Source: Hymenobacter persicinus
GTDB lineage: Bacteria > Bacteroidota > Bacteroidia > Cytophagales > Hymenobacteraceae
DNA length: 64,000 nucleotides
NCBI RefSeq assembly: GCF_004167665.1
Contig: NZ_SEWE01000013.1
Location: forward strand, 1-64,000
Direction of reading: 5' to 3'
The position numbers were made by a program, and so were the translations under genes. The first letter of the stretch is position 1, and each line of letters starts with the position of its first letter. The notes beneath the pieces are model-generated. The model saw nothing but the letters and a program-made list of their open reading frames with translations, was not told the DNA's origin and searched no databases. Of this stretch, positions 15,163 through 25,754 are shown piece by piece.

Positions 15163-16950
15163 TCAGTCGAGTTTAAGGACCGCCAAAAAGGCTTCCTGGG
15201 GTATTTCCACGGAGCCCACCGAGCGCATCCGCTTCTTACCCTCTTTCTGCTTTTCGAGCAGCTTGCGCTTACGGCTGATATCGCCGCCGTAGCACTTGGC
15301 AATAACGTTTTTGCGCAGGGCCTTCACCGTTTCGCGGGCAATGATTTTCTGCCCAATCGACGCCTGAATGGCAATATCGAACATCTGGCGGGGCAGTAGC
15401 TCGCGCAGCTTCTCGCAGATGCGCTTGCCCCAGTCGTACGACTTGGAGCGGTGCACGATGGCCGACAGGGCGTCAACCTTCTCGCCGTTGAGCATGATGT
15501 CGAGCTTGACCATGTCGGACTCGCGGAAGCCGATCAGCTCGTAGTCGAGCGAGGCGTAGCCGCGCGAGATGGTCTTGAGCTTGTCGAAGAAGTCGAACAC
15601 GATTTCGCCCAGGGGCAGCTCGAAGTTCATTTCCACCCGCTCGGAAGTCAGGTAGCTCTGGCCCTTGATGATGCCGCGCTTTTCCATGCACAGCGTGATG
15701 ATGGCACCCACGTACTCCGAGGCCGTGATAATCTGGGCCTTGATGTAAGGTTCCTCGATGTGCTTGATCAGGTTCGGCTCCGGCATCTCGCTCGGGGCGT
15801 TGATGGTCAGCAGCTGGTCTTTGGTGCCGGTGGCGTGAAACTGCACGCTGGGCACGGTAGTGATGACCGTCATGTTGAACTCCCGCTCGAGGCGCTCCTG
15901 CACGATTTCCATGTGGAGCATGCCCAGGAAGCCGCAGCGGAAGCCGAAGCCCAGGGCCGCCGACGTTTCGGGCTCCCAAACCAGGGAGGCGTCGTTGAGC
16001 TGCAGCTTTTCCATCGAGGAGCGCAACTCCTCGTACTCGGTGGTATCGACGGGGTAAATGCCGGCAAATACCATCGGCTTCACGTCTTCGAAACCGACAA
16101 TGGCTTCCTGGGTGGGGCGGGCCACGTGGGTGATGGTGTCACCGACCTTTACCTCCCGGGCTTCTTTGATGCCCGAAATCAGGTAGCCCACGTTGCCGGC
16201 CGAAATTTCCTGGCGGGGCTCCTGGTTGAGGCCCAGAATACCAATTTCGTCGGCGCCGTACTCCTTGCCGGTGGCCATGAAGCGGAGCTTGTCGCCCTTG
16301 CGCATGGTGCCGTTCTTGATGCGGAACAGTACTTCAATCCCGCGGTAGGAATTGAAGACCGAGTCAAAGATCAGGGCTTGCAGGGGGGCTTCCGGGTCGC
16401 CCTTGGGAGCCGGAATTCGCTCGCAGATGGCGTTCAGGATGTTCTCGATGCCGATGCCAGCCTTGCCCGAGGCGTGAATAATGTCCTCGAGGTCGCAGCC
16501 GATCAGGTCCACGATTTCGTCGGACACTTCATCCGGCATGGCATGGGGCAGGTCAATTTTGTTGAGCACCGGAATGATTTCCAGGTCCGAGCCGATGGCC
16601 AGGTACAGGTTGGAAATCGTCTGGGCCTCGATGCCCTGGGAGGCGTCCACGATGAGCAGGGCGCCCTCGCAGGCGGCAATGCTGCGCGAGACTTCGTAGC
16701 TGAAGTCGACGTGGCCGGGGGTGTCAATCAGGTTCAGCGTGTACATTTCCCCTTTGTAGGGGTACTGCATCTGAATGGCGTGGCTCTTGATGGTGATGCC
16801 CCGCTCCCGCTCCAGGTCCATGTTGTCGAGCAGCTGGGCTTGCATGTCGCGCTTCGAGACGGTGCTGGTGAATTCCAGCAGGCGGTCGGCCAGCGTGCTT
16901 TTGCCGTGGTCGATGTGGGCGATGATGCAGAAATTGCGGATGTTCTTCAC
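15163..16950 (-). CDS. lepA: Elongation factor 4 (LepA)
   Basis: LepA is a ribosome-associated GTPase implicated in ribosome assembly and translation under stress. The 595-aa sequence has the G1 motif AHIDHGKST at residues 11-19, the G2 region [22 protein letters not shown]-like domains II, III and V, and the LepA-specific C-terminal domain ([19 protein letters not shown]). Length is standard. It is divergent from the membrane protein at 17095 and ends at its own terminator. Confidence 0.97.
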   Translation of the reverse strand: MKNIRNFCIIAHIDHGKSTLADRLLEFTSTVSKRDMQAQLLDNMDLERERGITIKSHAIQMQYPYKGEMYTLNLIDTPGHVDFSYEVSRSIAACEGALLIVDASQGIEAQTISNLYLAIGSDLEIIPVLNKIDLPHAMPDEVSDEIVDLIGCDLEDIIHASGKAGIGIENILNAICERIPAPKGDPEAPLQALIFDSVFNSYRGIEVLFRIKNGTMRKGDKLRFMATGKEYGADEIGILGLNQEPRQEISAGNVGYLISGIKEAREVKVGDTITHVARPTQEAIVGFEDVKPMVFAGIYPVDTTEYEELRSSMEKLQLNDASLVWEPETSAALGFGFRCGFLGMLHMEIVQERLEREFNMTVITTVPSVQFHATGTKDQLLTINAPSEMPEPNLIKHIEEPYIKAQIITASEYVGAIITLCMEKRGIIKGQSYLTSERVEMNFELPLGEIVFDFFDKLKTISRGYASLDYELIGFRESDMVKLDIMLNGEKVDALSAIVHRSKSYDWGKRICEKLRELLPRQMFDIAIQASIGQKIIARETVKALRKNVIAKCYGGDISRKRKLLEKQKEGKKRMRSVGSVEIPQEAFLAVLKLD

Positions 16951-16971
16951 TAGTGGCGTATTTTCTAGAAA

Positions 16972-16979
16972 CGAAGGTA
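16972..16979 (-). promoter_or_regulatory. lepA promoter -7 box
   Basis: The minus strand reads TACCTTCG (7 of 8 to TAnnTTTG), 21 bp ahead of the lepA start codon. The identical octamer precedes fabH and icmF. Confidence 0.5.
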
Positions 16980-17094
16980 GGCAAAACCGCCCGCAAATGC
17001 TATTCGGGGCCCGTCGGTCCGGCCCGGCGGCGCATGCAAAAAGTCTGGGGCCGGCCCCGTATTTTTAGCCCCGGTATTTGTTTTCCCTCTTTCT

Positions 17095-17934
17095 ATGTCT
17101 GACGCAACCGGGGCCGAATCGGGCGGCCGCTCCGCCAAAACCTTTATCACGGCCTTCAACAGCACCGTTATTTACCTGCTGACCTACCTGCTGCTGCAAG
17201 GCCTCTACCAGGCCGCCACCGTGCGCATGGCCCGGCGGCTGGGCATTCCCGGCACCTGGCACGTGAGCAGCATCACGTTCAGCATCACCGACGCGGAGTG
17301 GTGGCGCCTGGCGGTGCTGGCCGTCTACGGCATCGGGCCGGCCGTGTGCGCCGTGGTGGGGCTGCTGGCCGCGCTCTGGTTCTGGCAACGGGCCCGCCTG
17401 CAGCGGGGCCTGCTCAAGCTGGTGCTGCTCTGGACGGCCCTGCACGCCTGCAACCTGGTGCTCGGGGCCCTGGTCGGCGACACGTTCGTGGAAAACTGGG
17501 CCTGGTACATTCCCAGCTGGCTGTTTCTGGCCGGCAACGGCCCCAACGTGGCCCTGGCCGTGGTGGCGGCCCTGCTGCAGTTGGCCATCGGCTACTTCGC
17601 CGCCGTGGCTTTCCTGCAGAGCCACGACTCCATCACGCTCATGCAGTACAGCAACCGCCCCCAACTGATCCGGGCCGGCATCCTGGCGCCCTGGGTGGTG
17701 GGCAGCTTGGTGCTGACGGCGCTGAAATGGCCCGAGTTGAGCCGCAATGAGCTGTTTCACTTCCTCACCATGGGCCTGCTGCTGGTACCCATGGCCCTGC
17801 ACAGCGCCCGGGAACCCTTCGACCTGACCCTGCCCAAGTCCCAGAAAACCCGGCTTTCCTGGACCCTGCTGGTGGTGGCCCTGGTGCTGGCCGCCGCTTG
17901 GCGCGTGATGCTGGCGCCCGGCCTGCAGTTTTAA
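17095..17934 (+). CDS. Polytopic membrane protein of unknown function
   Basis: The 279-aa protein has about six or seven strongly hydrophobic segments (around residues 20-40, 65-95, 105-130, 140-175, 200-220, 225-245 and 255-275) and no motif I recognise. It has a polar N-terminus without a signal peptide. A TATTTTTA box (17060-17067, 7 of 8) lies 27 bp ahead of its ATG. It is divergent from lepA and stands alone. No function can be proposed from sequence. Confidence 0.75.
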   Translation: MSDATGAESGGRSAKTFITAFNSTVIYLLTYLLLQGLYQAATVRMARRLGIPGTWHVSSITFSITDAEWWRLAVLAVYGIGPAVCAVVGLLAALWFWQRARLQRGLLKLVLLWTALHACNLVLGALVGDTFVENWAWYIPSWLFLAGNGPNVALAVVAALLQLAIGYFAAVAFLQSHDSITLMQYSNRPQLIRAGILAPWVVGSLVLTALKWPELSRNELFHFLTMGLLLVPMALHSAREPFDLTLPKSQKTRLSWTLLVVALVLAAAWRVMLAPGLQF

Positions 17935-18007
17935 AGCCGGCGCCGGCTCAACCTTCCGGGCCCGAGTGGGGTACAGCTAGGCAACCAACCTTTCAGCTTT
18001 TCCCACC

Positions 18008-18418
18008 ATGAGTATTCTCCTCGAACAAGCCCAGAGCGCCGTGCGCGCCGCCCAGCAAAAAGCCCTCGAACTGGGCGTCAAGATGAACATTGCCGTGGTC
18101 GACGCCGGGGCCAACCTGACGGCCTTCGCACGCATGGATGGCGCCTGGCTGGGCTCCTTAGACATCTCAATCCGCAAGGCCAAGACGGCCCGCTTTTTCG
18201 ACATGCCCACCGGGGAGCTGGGCAAACTCTCCCAGCCCGGGGGGCCACTCTACCACATTGAGCACTCCAACGGCGGGCTGATAACCTTTCCCGGCGGGTT
18301 GCCCATCCTCGACAGCAACGGCCGCGTAATTGGGGCCATCGGCGTGTCGGGCAGCTCGGTGGAAGACGACCACGCCGTGGCCCAGGCCGGCGCAGGGGCC
18401 GTGCGCGACGTGCACTAG
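18008..18418 (+). CDS. HbpS/GlcG-like heme-binding family protein (DUF336)
   Basis: The 136-aa protein matches the GlcG/HbpS fold: an N-terminal helix, [33 protein letters not shown] and [21 protein letters not shown]. Members bind heme or serve as extracellular redox sensors, but many are uncharacterised cytosolic proteins; no signal peptide is present here. It lies 200 bp ahead of a catalase-linked gene pair, which fits an oxidative-stress context by position only. It ends slightly early, right after the last conserved helix. Confidence 0.85.
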   Translation: MSILLEQAQSAVRAAQQKALELGVKMNIAVVDAGANLTAFARMDGAWLGSLDISIRKAKTARFFDMPTGELGKLSQPGGPLYHIEHSNGGLITFPGGLPILDSNGRVIGAIGVSGSSVEDDHAVAQAGAGAVRDVH

Positions 18419-18463
18419 GCCCGCGCCGATTTTTGGCTATTGCCACTTTCTGACCTGCTTACC

Positions 18464-18500
18464 AGCCGGACTCCTGCCTCAAGGGTCCGGCTGTTCGTTT
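18464..18500 (+). terminator. Weak terminator of the HbpS-like gene
   Basis: AGCCGGA (18464-18470) pairs with TCCGGCT (18486-18492), followed by an interrupted T-tract. Confidence 0.5.
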
Positions 18501-18615
18501 GCGGGCCGCTACCCCCGAATTTAGCCTCAACCCCCGCCCGGCGGCTGCGTAAGCCGGAAAGCGCGAGCTGGTCTGCCATCCGCGCGCCTTGCTCCCACTC
18601 CACACCACCTTAGCT

Positions 18616-18969
18616 ATGAGCGTCAAACTTAATTCCGCCGCCGTCACCTACGCCAAGGAGCTGATCCGGGCCGGCAAAGTCAAGCACGATGAAGGCCACT
18701 GGGGTCAGCACAACCCTGACTCCGGGGCTGAAAACAAGTTTCTGGACCAGCACGACATGGCCGAGTACGCCAAGTGGCACCTGGGCCAGGACGCCAGCCA
18801 CGGCGAGGACACCAAGGGCCGCTACAAGTTTCCCTACGGCGACTTCAGGACCGTGCACCGCGACGGCCTCGTTGCCGCCAAGGAGCGCGCCGCCCAGCAG
18901 GGCTACCACGACATTGCAAAGGCCGCCGACGAGCTGCTCCAGACCCTGGACAAGCAAGCTACCCGCTGA
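18616..18969 (+). CDS. Small soluble protein of unknown function beside katE
   Basis: The 117-aa protein has no signal peptide or membrane segment. It shows conserved-looking stretches GHWGQHNPDSGAENKFLDQH, YAKWHLGQD and KFPYGDFRTVHRDGLVAAKE, a pattern I associate with a widespread uncharacterised family in proteobacteria and Bacteroidota. The start at 18616 drops nine unconserved residues. It ends 73 bp ahead of katE with a terminator between them. A link to peroxide stress is guilt by position only. Confidence 0.75.
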   Translation: MSVKLNSAAVTYAKELIRAGKVKHDEGHWGQHNPDSGAENKFLDQHDMAEYAKWHLGQDASHGEDTKGRYKFPYGDFRTVHRDGLVAAKERAAQQGYHDIAKAADELLQTLDKQATR

Positions 18970-18988
18970 CAAGCCCCTAGTATGCTCT

Positions 18989-19014
18989 GCCCGCCTCGTG
19001 CGGGCTATTTTTTT
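18989..19014 (+). terminator. Terminator between the 117-aa gene and katE
   Basis: GCCCGC (18989-18994) pairs with GCGGGC (19000-19005), followed by TATTTTTTT, which may also serve as a poor -7 box for katE. Confidence 0.75.
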
Positions 19015-19042
19015 CACTTCCCTACTTTCTTTCCCTATTCCA

Positions 19043-21214
19043 ATGGCCAAAGCATCTAAATCCACCCCTAAACCGGCCGACGCCGGCTCAACTGCTGCCG
19101 ACGCAAAATCCCGGGACCTGGAGCAAAACCGCGAGTACGGCGCCGGCGAGCTGCTGACCTCCAACCAGGGCCTGCGCATCAACGACGACCAGAACTCGCT
19201 GAAGGCCGGCGAGCGGGGCCCCACGCTGCTGGAAGACTTCCTGCTACGCGAAAAAATCACCCACTTCGACCACGAGCGGATTCCGGAGCGGGTAGTGCAC
19301 GCCCGCGGGGTGGCCGCCCACGGTTACTTCGAGGCCTACGACAACGCCAGCCAGTACTCCAAGGCTCACTTCCTGCAACCCGGGGTGCGCACGCCCATCT
19401 TCACCCGCTTCAGCACCGTGGCCGGCTTCCGCGGCTCCACCGACATGGCCCGCGACGTGCGCGGCTTCGCGGTGAAGTTCTATACCCAGGAGGGCATCTA
19501 CGACTTCGTGGGCAACAACATCCCGGTGTTCTTCATCCAGGATGCCATCAAGTTCCCGGACCTGATTCACGCCGTCAAGCCCGAGCCCCACAACGAAATT
19601 CCGCAGGCCGCCTCGGCCCACAACACGTTCTGGGACTTTATTTCGGCCAACCCCGAGTCCATGCACATGGTGCTGTGGGCCATGTCGGACCGGGCCATTC
19701 CGCGCAATCTGCGCATGATGGAGGGCTTCAACGTGCACACCTGGCGCCTGATTGACGCCCAGAATAAGTCGCGCTTTGTGAAGTTTCACTGGAAGCCCAA
19801 GCTGGGCATCAAGTCGGTGGTCTGGGACGAGGCCCTGCAGATTTCGGGCAAGGACCCCGACTTCCACCGCCGCGACCTGTGGGACAACATCGAGGCCGGC
19901 AACTTCCCCGAGTGGGAGCTGGGCGTGCAAATCGTGGAGGAGGAAGACGAGTTCAATTTCGACTTCGACCTGCTCGACGCCACCAAGATTATTCCCGAGG
20001 AACTGGTGCCCGTCACCATTATCGGGCGCATGGTACTGGACCGCAACCCCGACAACTACTTCGCCGAAACTGAGCAGGTGGCCTTCCACCCCGGCCACGT
20101 GGTGCCCGGCATCGACTTCACCAACGACCCGCTGCTCCAGGGCCGCCTGTTCTCGTACACCGACACCCAGCTTACCCGCCTGGGCAGCCCGAATTTCCAC
20201 GAAATTCCGATTAACCGCTCCGTCGCGCCCATTCACAACAACCAGCGCGACGGCCACATGCGCCAGCAGATCAACGTGGGCAAGAGCAGCTACGCGCCCA
20301 ACCTGCTCAACAACAACGAGCCCCGGCAGGCCAAGCAGAGCGAAGGCGGTTTCGTGAGCCACCACGAGCGGATCGAAGCCCACAAGGTGCGCGCCCGCAG
20401 CAAAAGCTTCGTCGACCACTACTCCCAGGCCCGCCTGTTCTGGAACAGCCAGGCCGAAATCGAGAAAGTGCACATCATCAAAGCCCTGCGCTTTGAGCTG
20501 GGCAAGGTGGAAGCTGAGTCGGTGCGGCAGCGGATGCTGATGCAGCTGAGTTTGGTGGCCAGTGAGCTGGCCAGCCGCGTGGCCAAGGGCCTGGGTCTGG
20601 ACGTGCCGTCGGCCGACGGCGTGCAGCTCAACTACACCCTCGGCGCCGATGCCGACGTGGCCGCCCACCAGTCGAAGCCCGCTACCGGCAACGAGGCCAA
20701 GTCGGACGCGCTGAGCATTGAAAACTCGCCCTACAACAAAAAGAAGAGCGTCGAAACCAAGCAGGTGGCCATCCTGGCCGCCGACGGAGCCGACGGGGCC
20801 ACCATTGCCGCGCTGACGAAAGCCCTGGAAGCCCAGGGAGCCGTAGCCAAGCTGGTCGCGCCCCACCTGGGTCAGCTCAAGGTGAAAGGCGGCGAGGCCC
20901 TGCCCATCGACTTCAGCCTGCAAACCACCGCCTCGGTAATGTTCGACGGCGTGTACGTCGTCGGCGACGGGCAGACCCTAGCCCAGCAGCACGACGCGGT
21001 GCATTTCGTCAACGAAGCCTTCCGTCACTGCAAGCCCATCGGCGCCACGGCGGCCGGCCAGGCCCTGCTCAGCGAAGCGGCCTACGGCGGCGCCAAGGAT
21101 ATATTGAGCAGTGACGGCGTGACCATTGGCGACAACGGCACCGAGCAGTTTCTCACCGACCTGGCCACGGGCCGCTTCTGGAATCGGGAGCTGAGCGCCG
21201 GGCCCAAGGTGTAA
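19043..21214 (+). CDS. katE: Large-subunit catalase (HPII/KatE type)
   Basis: KatE is a heme catalase that disproportionates hydrogen peroxide. The 723-aa length marks it as a clade 2, large-subunit enzyme. The catalase core has the distal His in [15 protein letters not shown], the Asn in [12 protein letters not shown] and the proximal Tyr in [14 protein letters not shown]. The last 150 or so residues form a flavodoxin/DJ-1-like domain ([22 protein letters not shown]). The ATG at 19043 follows a terminator; the reading frame stays open further upstream, but that overlaps the 117-aa gene. It ends with a strong terminator. Confidence 0.96.
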   Translation: MAKASKSTPKPADAGSTAADAKSRDLEQNREYGAGELLTSNQGLRINDDQNSLKAGERGPTLLEDFLLREKITHFDHERIPERVVHARGVAAHGYFEAYDNASQYSKAHFLQPGVRTPIFTRFSTVAGFRGSTDMARDVRGFAVKFYTQEGIYDFVGNNIPVFFIQDAIKFPDLIHAVKPEPHNEIPQAASAHNTFWDFISANPESMHMVLWAMSDRAIPRNLRMMEGFNVHTWRLIDAQNKSRFVKFHWKPKLGIKSVVWDEALQISGKDPDFHRRDLWDNIEAGNFPEWELGVQIVEEEDEFNFDFDLLDATKIIPEELVPVTIIGRMVLDRNPDNYFAETEQVAFHPGHVVPGIDFTNDPLLQGRLFSYTDTQLTRLGSPNFHEIPINRSVAPIHNNQRDGHMRQQINVGKSSYAPNLLNNNEPRQAKQSEGGFVSHHERIEAHKVRARSKSFVDHYSQARLFWNSQAEIEKVHIIKALRFELGKVEAESVRQRMLMQLSLVASELASRVAKGLGLDVPSADGVQLNYTLGADADVAAHQSKPATGNEAKSDALSIENSPYNKKKSVETKQVAILAADGADGATIAALTKALEAQGAVAKLVAPHLGQLKVKGGEALPIDFSLQTTASVMFDGVYVVGDGQTLAQQHDAVHFVNEAFRHCKPIGATAAGQALLSEAAYGGAKDILSSDGVTIGDNGTEQFLTDLATGRFWNRELSAGPKV

Positions 21215-21246
21215 ACCGGCAAACGTTGCTCCGGCCCCACTCACCC

Positions 21247-21281
21247 AAAAGCCCCTGTGCCTTCTTGGCGCAGGGGCTTTT
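21247..21281. terminator. Terminator of katE
   Basis: A 15-bp stem with one mismatch (21247-21261 with 21267-21281) begins in AAAA and ends in TTTT. Confidence 0.85.
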
Positions 21282-21431
21282 GGATTAAGCCCCGCCCGGT
21301 CACTGCCAACCGCGCAGGTCGTTAGAGTTGCATGCTTGCAAAAGCCCGAGCATCTTTAAGACCGATACTGCACCCGGCGCTTTGGGTCCTTGGCGCCGCA
21401 TTTTCCTTCACCGCGTAAACAGGCTTACCCC

Positions 21432-21806
21432 ATGAAAAAAGTAACGGGCATCGGCGGGATATTCTTCAAGTGTGCCGATCCGCAGGCCATGAATGAGTGG
21501 TACGCCACGAATCTGGGCCTGACAACCAGTGAATACGGCACCACCTTCGAGTGGCAGTCGGCTGATAATCCGCAGCAGAAGGGCTCCACCTCCTGGTGCA
21601 CGTTTGCCCAGGACACGCCTTATTTCGCGCCCTCCACCAAGCCCTTTATGATCAACTACCGGGTGGACGATATCGTGGCCCTGGTGGCGGAGCTAAAGAA
21701 AAACAACGTGACGGTGGTCGACGAAATAGCCGAGTACGACTACGGCAAGTTCGTCCACATCCTCGACCCGGAGGGCAACATCCTGGAGCTCTGGGAGCCC
21801 GCCTAA
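21432..21806 (+). CDS. VOC (glyoxalase/bleomycin-resistance fold) protein
   Basis: The 124-aa protein is a single VOC module made of two beta-alpha-beta-beta-beta units, starting KVTGIGGIFFKCADPQAMNEW and ending FVHILDPEGNILELWEP, where the last Glu is the usual metal-ligand position. Substrates of such proteins vary too widely to name one. The start at ATG 21432 places the first strand at the N-terminus. Its stop is 9 bp ahead of the next gene, so the two form a small operon. Confidence 0.85.
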   Translation: MKKVTGIGGIFFKCADPQAMNEWYATNLGLTTSEYGTTFEWQSADNPQQKGSTSWCTFAQDTPYFAPSTKPFMINYRVDDIVALVAELKKNNVTVVDEIAEYDYGKFVHILDPEGNILELWEPA

Positions 21807-21815
21807 AGCCAGTCG

Positions 21816-22085
21816 ATGATTTTCACTGTCGAAAACCGCCGTTTTGAAATCCTGCATGCTACTGATATGCCCGCGCGGGACGGATTAGCCTGGGAATTGT
21901 GGGAGCATACCAATCAGGCCCGCACGATGCTCGTAGAGATATTCCGTCACGACGACCTGAAACGAATTGACTTCCGGACTTTCGACACGTTGAATATCCC
22001 CTACGCCGCCCTAGAGGCAATTCTATACGATTTCAATACAACCGGCGGTAAGGAGTTTATGAATATCCCCCTAGATGGAGCGTAG
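21816..22085 (+). CDS. Small protein of unknown function paired with the VOC gene
   Basis: The 89-aa protein has no signal peptide. It opens MIFTVENRRFEILHATDMPARDG in a beta-hairpin-like pattern and contains LWEHTNQARTMLVEIFRHDD. I do not recognise it. It starts 9 bp after the VOC gene and ends ahead of a terminator, so co-expression with the VOC protein is likely. Confidence 0.65.
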   Translation: MIFTVENRRFEILHATDMPARDGLAWELWEHTNQARTMLVEIFRHDDLKRIDFRTFDTLNIPYAALEAILYDFNTTGGKEFMNIPLDGA

Positions 22086-22113
22086 CTTCTCTTCGCTCTG
22101 GTCGTAATCCTCG

Positions 22114-22146
22114 AAAAGCCCCCGCTCCCACCGCCGGGGCTTTTTT
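22114..22146 (+). terminator. Terminator ahead of icmF
   Basis: A short GC stem (GCCCC near 22118 with GGGGC ending at 22140) is flanked by AAAA and TTTTTT. The icmF -7 box starts 2 bp after the T-tract. Confidence 0.75.
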
Positions 22147-22148
22147 CG

Positions 22149-22156
22149 TACCTTCG
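22149..22156 (+). promoter_or_regulatory. icmF promoter -7 box
   Basis: TACCTTCG lies 32 bp ahead of the icmF ATG. It is identical to the boxes of fabH and lepA. Confidence 0.5.
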
Positions 22157-22188
22157 CTACCCCAAATTCCACCCTACTACCCCGCGCT

Positions 22189-25100
22189 ATGTCAGTAGCT
22201 CCCGCAGCTCCCTATAAGCCGAAAAACCACATCCGCATCGTCACCGCCGCCGCTTTGTTCGATGGCCACGATGCCGCCATCAACATCATGCGCCGCATCA
22301 TCCAGAGCAGCGGCGCCGAGGTTATCCACCTGGGCCACAACCGCTCGGTGCAGGAAATCGTGGACTGCGCCATCCAGGAAGACGCCCAGGCCATTGCCAT
22401 TACCTCCTACCAGGGCGGCCACAACGAGTACTTCAAGTACATGCACGACCTGCTCAAGGAGCGGGGCGCCGGCCACATTCGCCTGTTCGGCGGCGGGGGC
22501 GGCGTGATTCTGCCCACCGAAATCGAGGACCTGCACGCCTACGGCATCGAGCAGATCTACTCCCCCGACGCCGGCCGGGCCATGGGCCTGCAGGGCATGA
22601 TCAACGATTTGCTCCAGCGCTGCGACTTCCCCACCGGCCAGCACCTGAACGGCGAGGTGAAGCACCTCAAGGAAAAAGACGCCCGCAGCATCGGCCGCCT
22701 GATTTCGGCCGCCGAAAACTTCCCCGAGGAGTTTGAGAAGGTGCGCCAGGCATTAGTTGCTAGTTATCAGTTGTCAGTTGTTAGTGAAAACGGCAATCAA
22801 CAGAACAACCTGACAACTGACAACCAAAAACTAACAACTAAAACCCCGATCCTTGGCATCACCGGCACCGGCGGGGCGGGTAAGTCGAGCCTGGTGGATG
22901 AGCTGGTGCGGCGCTTCCTGCTGGACTTTCCGGAGAAGACCATTGCCATCATCTCCGTGGACCCCAGCAAGCGCAAAACCGGCGGGGCCCTTTTAGGTGA
23001 CCGGATCCGGATGAATTCCATCAACTCGCCGCGGGTGTACATGCGCAGCCTGGCCACCCGCCAGAGCAACCTGGCTTTGAGCAAGTACGTGCAGGACGCG
23101 GTGGACGTGGTGCGGGCCGCCGAGTTTGACCTGATCATCCTCGAAACCTCCGGCATCGGGCAGAGTGACACCGAAATCATCGAGCACTCCGACGCCAGCC
23201 TCTACGTGATGACGCCCGAGTACGGGGCCGCCACCCAGCTGGAGAAAATCGACATGCTCGACTTCGCCGACGTCATTGCCCTCAACAAGTTCGACAAGCG
23301 CGGCGCCCTCGACGCCCTGCGCGACGTGCGCAAGCAGTACCAGCGCAACCACGGTCACTGGGACAAGCCCCTCGATGACATGCCCGTGTTCGGCACCATC
23401 GCCAGCCAGTTCAACGACCCGGGCATGAACCGCCTGTACCGCGCCATCCTTTCCACCGTAGAAGCTAAGACCGGGGTGCCCTTCGCCTCCCACCTGGCCA
23501 CCAGCCAGGAGGACTCGGAGAAGATCTACATCATTCCGCCCCACCGCACCCGTTACCTTTCCGAAATCGCCGAAACCAACCGCCAGTATGACCAGTGGGT
23601 TCTTAAACAAGCTGACACCGCTCAGCAGCTCTACGGAATCCGACAAGCCGTCGGAGCCGTCCAAAGTATCGGCAACGCCGCTGGCGGACCTGGCGCCGGG
23701 CACGGCAGCAGTGGACCCGACGCCGGAAGTCTCGTGGCCGGCCTGGAGAGGACCTTCGAGGAGGTCAAACTCCGCCTGGACGGGCAGAACTGGAAGCTCC
23801 TGGAAACCTGGCCGCAAAAGGTAGCCGCCTATAAAGCTCCGGAGTTCGTCTTCAAGGTGCGCGACAAGGAAATCCGCATCCAGACCCACACCACCAGCCT
23901 CTCGAACCAGCAGATCCCCAAAGTCAGCCTGCCGCGCTACACGGCCTGGGGTGACCTTTTGCGCTGGCAGCTCCAGGAAAACGTGCCCGGCGAATTCCCC
24001 TACACGGCCGGCGTGTTCCCCTTCAAGCGCGAGGGCGAAGACCCGACCCGCATGTTTGCCGGCGAAGGCGGCCCCGAGCGCACCAACCGCCGCTTCCACT
24101 ACGTGAGCATGGGCCTGCCCGCCAAGCGCCTGTCCACGGCCTTCGACTCGGTGACGCTCTACGGCGAAGACCCCGACCTGCGGCCCGACATCTACGGCAA
24201 AATCGGCAACGCCGGCGTCAGCATCGCCTGCCTGGATGATGCCAAGAAGCTCTACTCGGGCTTCAACCTGGCCAACCCCAGCACTTCGGTGTCGATGACC
24301 ATCAACGGCCCCGCCGCCACGCTGGCCGCCTTCTTCATGAACGCCGCCATCGACCAGCAGTGCGAGCTGTATATTAAAGAGCAGGGCATCGAGGCCGACG
24401 TCGACGCCAAGATCAACCAGCTTTACGCCGACAAGGGCCTGGAGCGCCCCCGCTACCAGGGCGAGCTGCCCGCCGGCAACGACGGCCTGGGCCTGATGCT
24501 GCTCGGCGTCACCGGCGACCAGGTGCTGCCCGCCGACGTCTACGAAACCATCAAGAAGCGCACCCTCTCGCAGGTGCGCGGCACCGTGCAGGCCGACATC
24601 CTTAAGGAAGACCAGGCCCAGAACACCTGCATCTTCAGCACCGAGTTTGCCCTGCGCCTGATGGGCGACGTGCAGGAGTACTTTATCAAGGAGAAGGTCC
24701 GCAACTTCTACTCGGTGTCCATTTCCGGCTACCACATTGCCGAGGCCGGGGCCAACCCCCTCACCCAGCTGGCTCTCACGCTGTCCAACGGCTTTACCTT
24801 CGTGGAGTACTACGTGAGCCGGGGCATGAGCGTGAACGACTTCGCGCCCAACCTTTCGTTCTTCTTCTCCAACGGCATCGACCCCGAGTACGCCGTCATT
24901 GGCCGCGTAGCCCGCCGCATCTGGGCCAAGGCCATGAAGCTCAAGTACGGCGCCGACGCCCGGAGCCAGATGCTCAAGTACCACATCCAGACCAGCGGCC
25001 GGAGCCTGCACGCCCAGGAAATCGACTTCAACGATATCCGCACCACCCTGCAGGCCCTCTACGCCATCTACGACAACTGCAACTCCCTGCACACCAACGC

Positions 25101-25677
25101 CTACGACGAGGCCATTACCACGCCCACCGAGGAATCGGTGCGCCGGGCCATGGCCATCCAGCTCATCATCAACCGGGAGCTGGGCCTGGCCAAAAACGAA
25201 AACCCGCTCCAGGGCTCCTTCATCATCGAGGAGCTGACCGACCTGGTGGAAGAGGCCGTGCTGCTGGAGTTTGACCGCATCACCGAGCGGGGCGGCGTGC
25301 TGGGCGCCATGGAAACCATGTACCAGCGCGGCAAGATTCAGGAGGAAAGCATGCACTACGAGATGCTCAAGCACACGGGCGAGTATCCCATCATCGGCGT
25401 GAACACCTTCCTCTCCTCTAAAGGCTCGCCCACGGTGGTGCCCGCCGAGGTGATCCGGGCCACGGAAGAGGAAAAGCAGTACCAGATTGAGATGCTCCGC
25501 AACCTGCACGCCCGCAACGCCGACCAGACCGAAACCCGCCTCCGCCAGCTCCAGCAAGTCGCCATCCAGAACGGCAACCTCTTCGCCGAGCTGATGGAAA
25601 CGGTGAAGTTCTGCTCCCTGGGGCAGATTACGAATGCGCTGTTTGAGGTGGGTGGGCAGTACCGCAGGAATATGTAA
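22189..25677 (+). CDS. icmF: Fused isobutyryl-CoA mutase IcmF (B12-binding, G-protein chaperone, mutase)
   Basis: IcmF interconverts isobutyryl-CoA and butyryl-CoA with adenosylcobalamin and carries its own G-protein chaperone. Domains in order: B12-binding domain (about 10-150) with [13 protein letters not shown]; a linker lengthened by a palindromic repeat (residues 189-217); the MeaI-type GTPase domain with [12 protein letters not shown] (about 223-234) and NKFDKRG; a Gly/Pro-rich linker (about 505-540); and the TIM-barrel mutase domain with [18 protein letters not shown], ending in [18 protein letters not shown]. At 1162 aa it is somewhat long for IcmF, partly owing to the inserted repeat. 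It probably feeds branched-chain acyl-CoA metabolism. No other acyl-CoA genes adjoin it. Confidence 0.95.
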   Translation: MSVAPAAPYKPKNHIRIVTAAALFDGHDAAINIMRRIIQSSGAEVIHLGHNRSVQEIVDCAIQEDAQAIAITSYQGGHNEYFKYMHDLLKERGAGHIRLFGGGGGVILPTEIEDLHAYGIEQIYSPDAGRAMGLQGMINDLLQRCDFPTGQHLNGEVKHLKEKDARSIGRLISAAENFPEEFEKVRQALVASYQLSVVSENGNQQNNLTTDNQKLTTKTPILGITGTGGAGKSSLVDELVRRFLLDFPEKTIAIISVDPSKRKTGGALLGDRIRMNSINSPRVYMRSLATRQSNLALSKYVQDAVDVVRAAEFDLIILETSGIGQSDTEIIEHSDASLYVMTPEYGAATQLEKIDMLDFADVIALNKFDKRGALDALRDVRKQYQRNHGHWDKPLDDMPVFGTIASQFNDPGMNRLYRAILSTVEAKTGVPFASHLATSQEDSEKIYIIPPHRTRYLSEIAETNRQYDQWVLKQADTAQQLYGIRQAVGAVQSIGNAAGGPGAGHGSSGPDAGSLVAGLERTFEEVKLRLDGQNWKLLETWPQKVAAYKAPEFVFKVRDKEIRIQTHTTSLSNQQIPKVSLPRYTAWGDLLRWQLQENVPGEFPYTAGVFPFKREGEDPTRMFAGEGGPERTNRRFHYVSMGLPAKRLSTAFDSVTLYGEDPDLRPDIYGKIGNAGVSIACLDDAKKLYSGFNLANPSTSVSMTINGPAATLAAFFMNAAIDQQCELYIKEQGIEADVDAKINQLYADKGLERPRYQGELPAGNDGLGLMLLGVTGDQVLPADVYETIKKRTLSQVRGTVQADILKEDQAQNTCIFSTEFALRLMGDVQEYFIKEKVRNFYSVSISGYHIAEAGANPLTQLALTLSNGFTFVEYYVSRGMSVNDFAPNLSFFFSNGIDPEYAVIGRVARRIWAKAMKLKYGADARSQMLKYHIQTSGRSLHAQEIDFNDIRTTLQALYAIYDNCNSLHTNAYDEAITTPTEESVRRAMAIQLIINRELGLAKNENPLQGSFIIEELTDLVEEAVLLEFDRITERGGVLGAMETMYQRGKIQEESMHYEMLKHTGEYPIIGVNTFLSSKGSPTVVPAEVIRATEEEKQYQIEMLRNLHARNADQTETRLRQLQQVAIQNGNLFAELMETVKFCSLGQITNALFEVGGQYRRNM
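22754..22840. repeat. Palindromic TAGTTG/CAGTTG repeat inserted in frame in icmF
   Basis: Two 31-nt arms (22754-22784 and 22810-22840) are inverted repeats matching at 26 of 31 positions around a 25-nt loop. They consist of short TAGTTG/TCAGTTG units that are AT-rich and unlike the flanking GC-rich codons. The element adds about 29 residues rich in Gln, Asn, Thr and Ser to the linker between the B12 and G domains without shifting the frame. Confidence 0.9.
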
Positions 25678-25697
25678 TTCCTCTTTCCGACTGAGTT

Positions 25698-25735
25698 AAA
25701 AGGGCGCTACCTTGCTGAGGTAGCGCCCTTTTTGT
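25698..25735 (+). terminator. Terminator of icmF
   Basis: A perfect 14-bp stem (25698-25711 with 25719-25732) runs into a T-tract. Confidence 0.92.
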
Positions 25736-25754
25736 ATTCCAGAGCTTTTCATAC

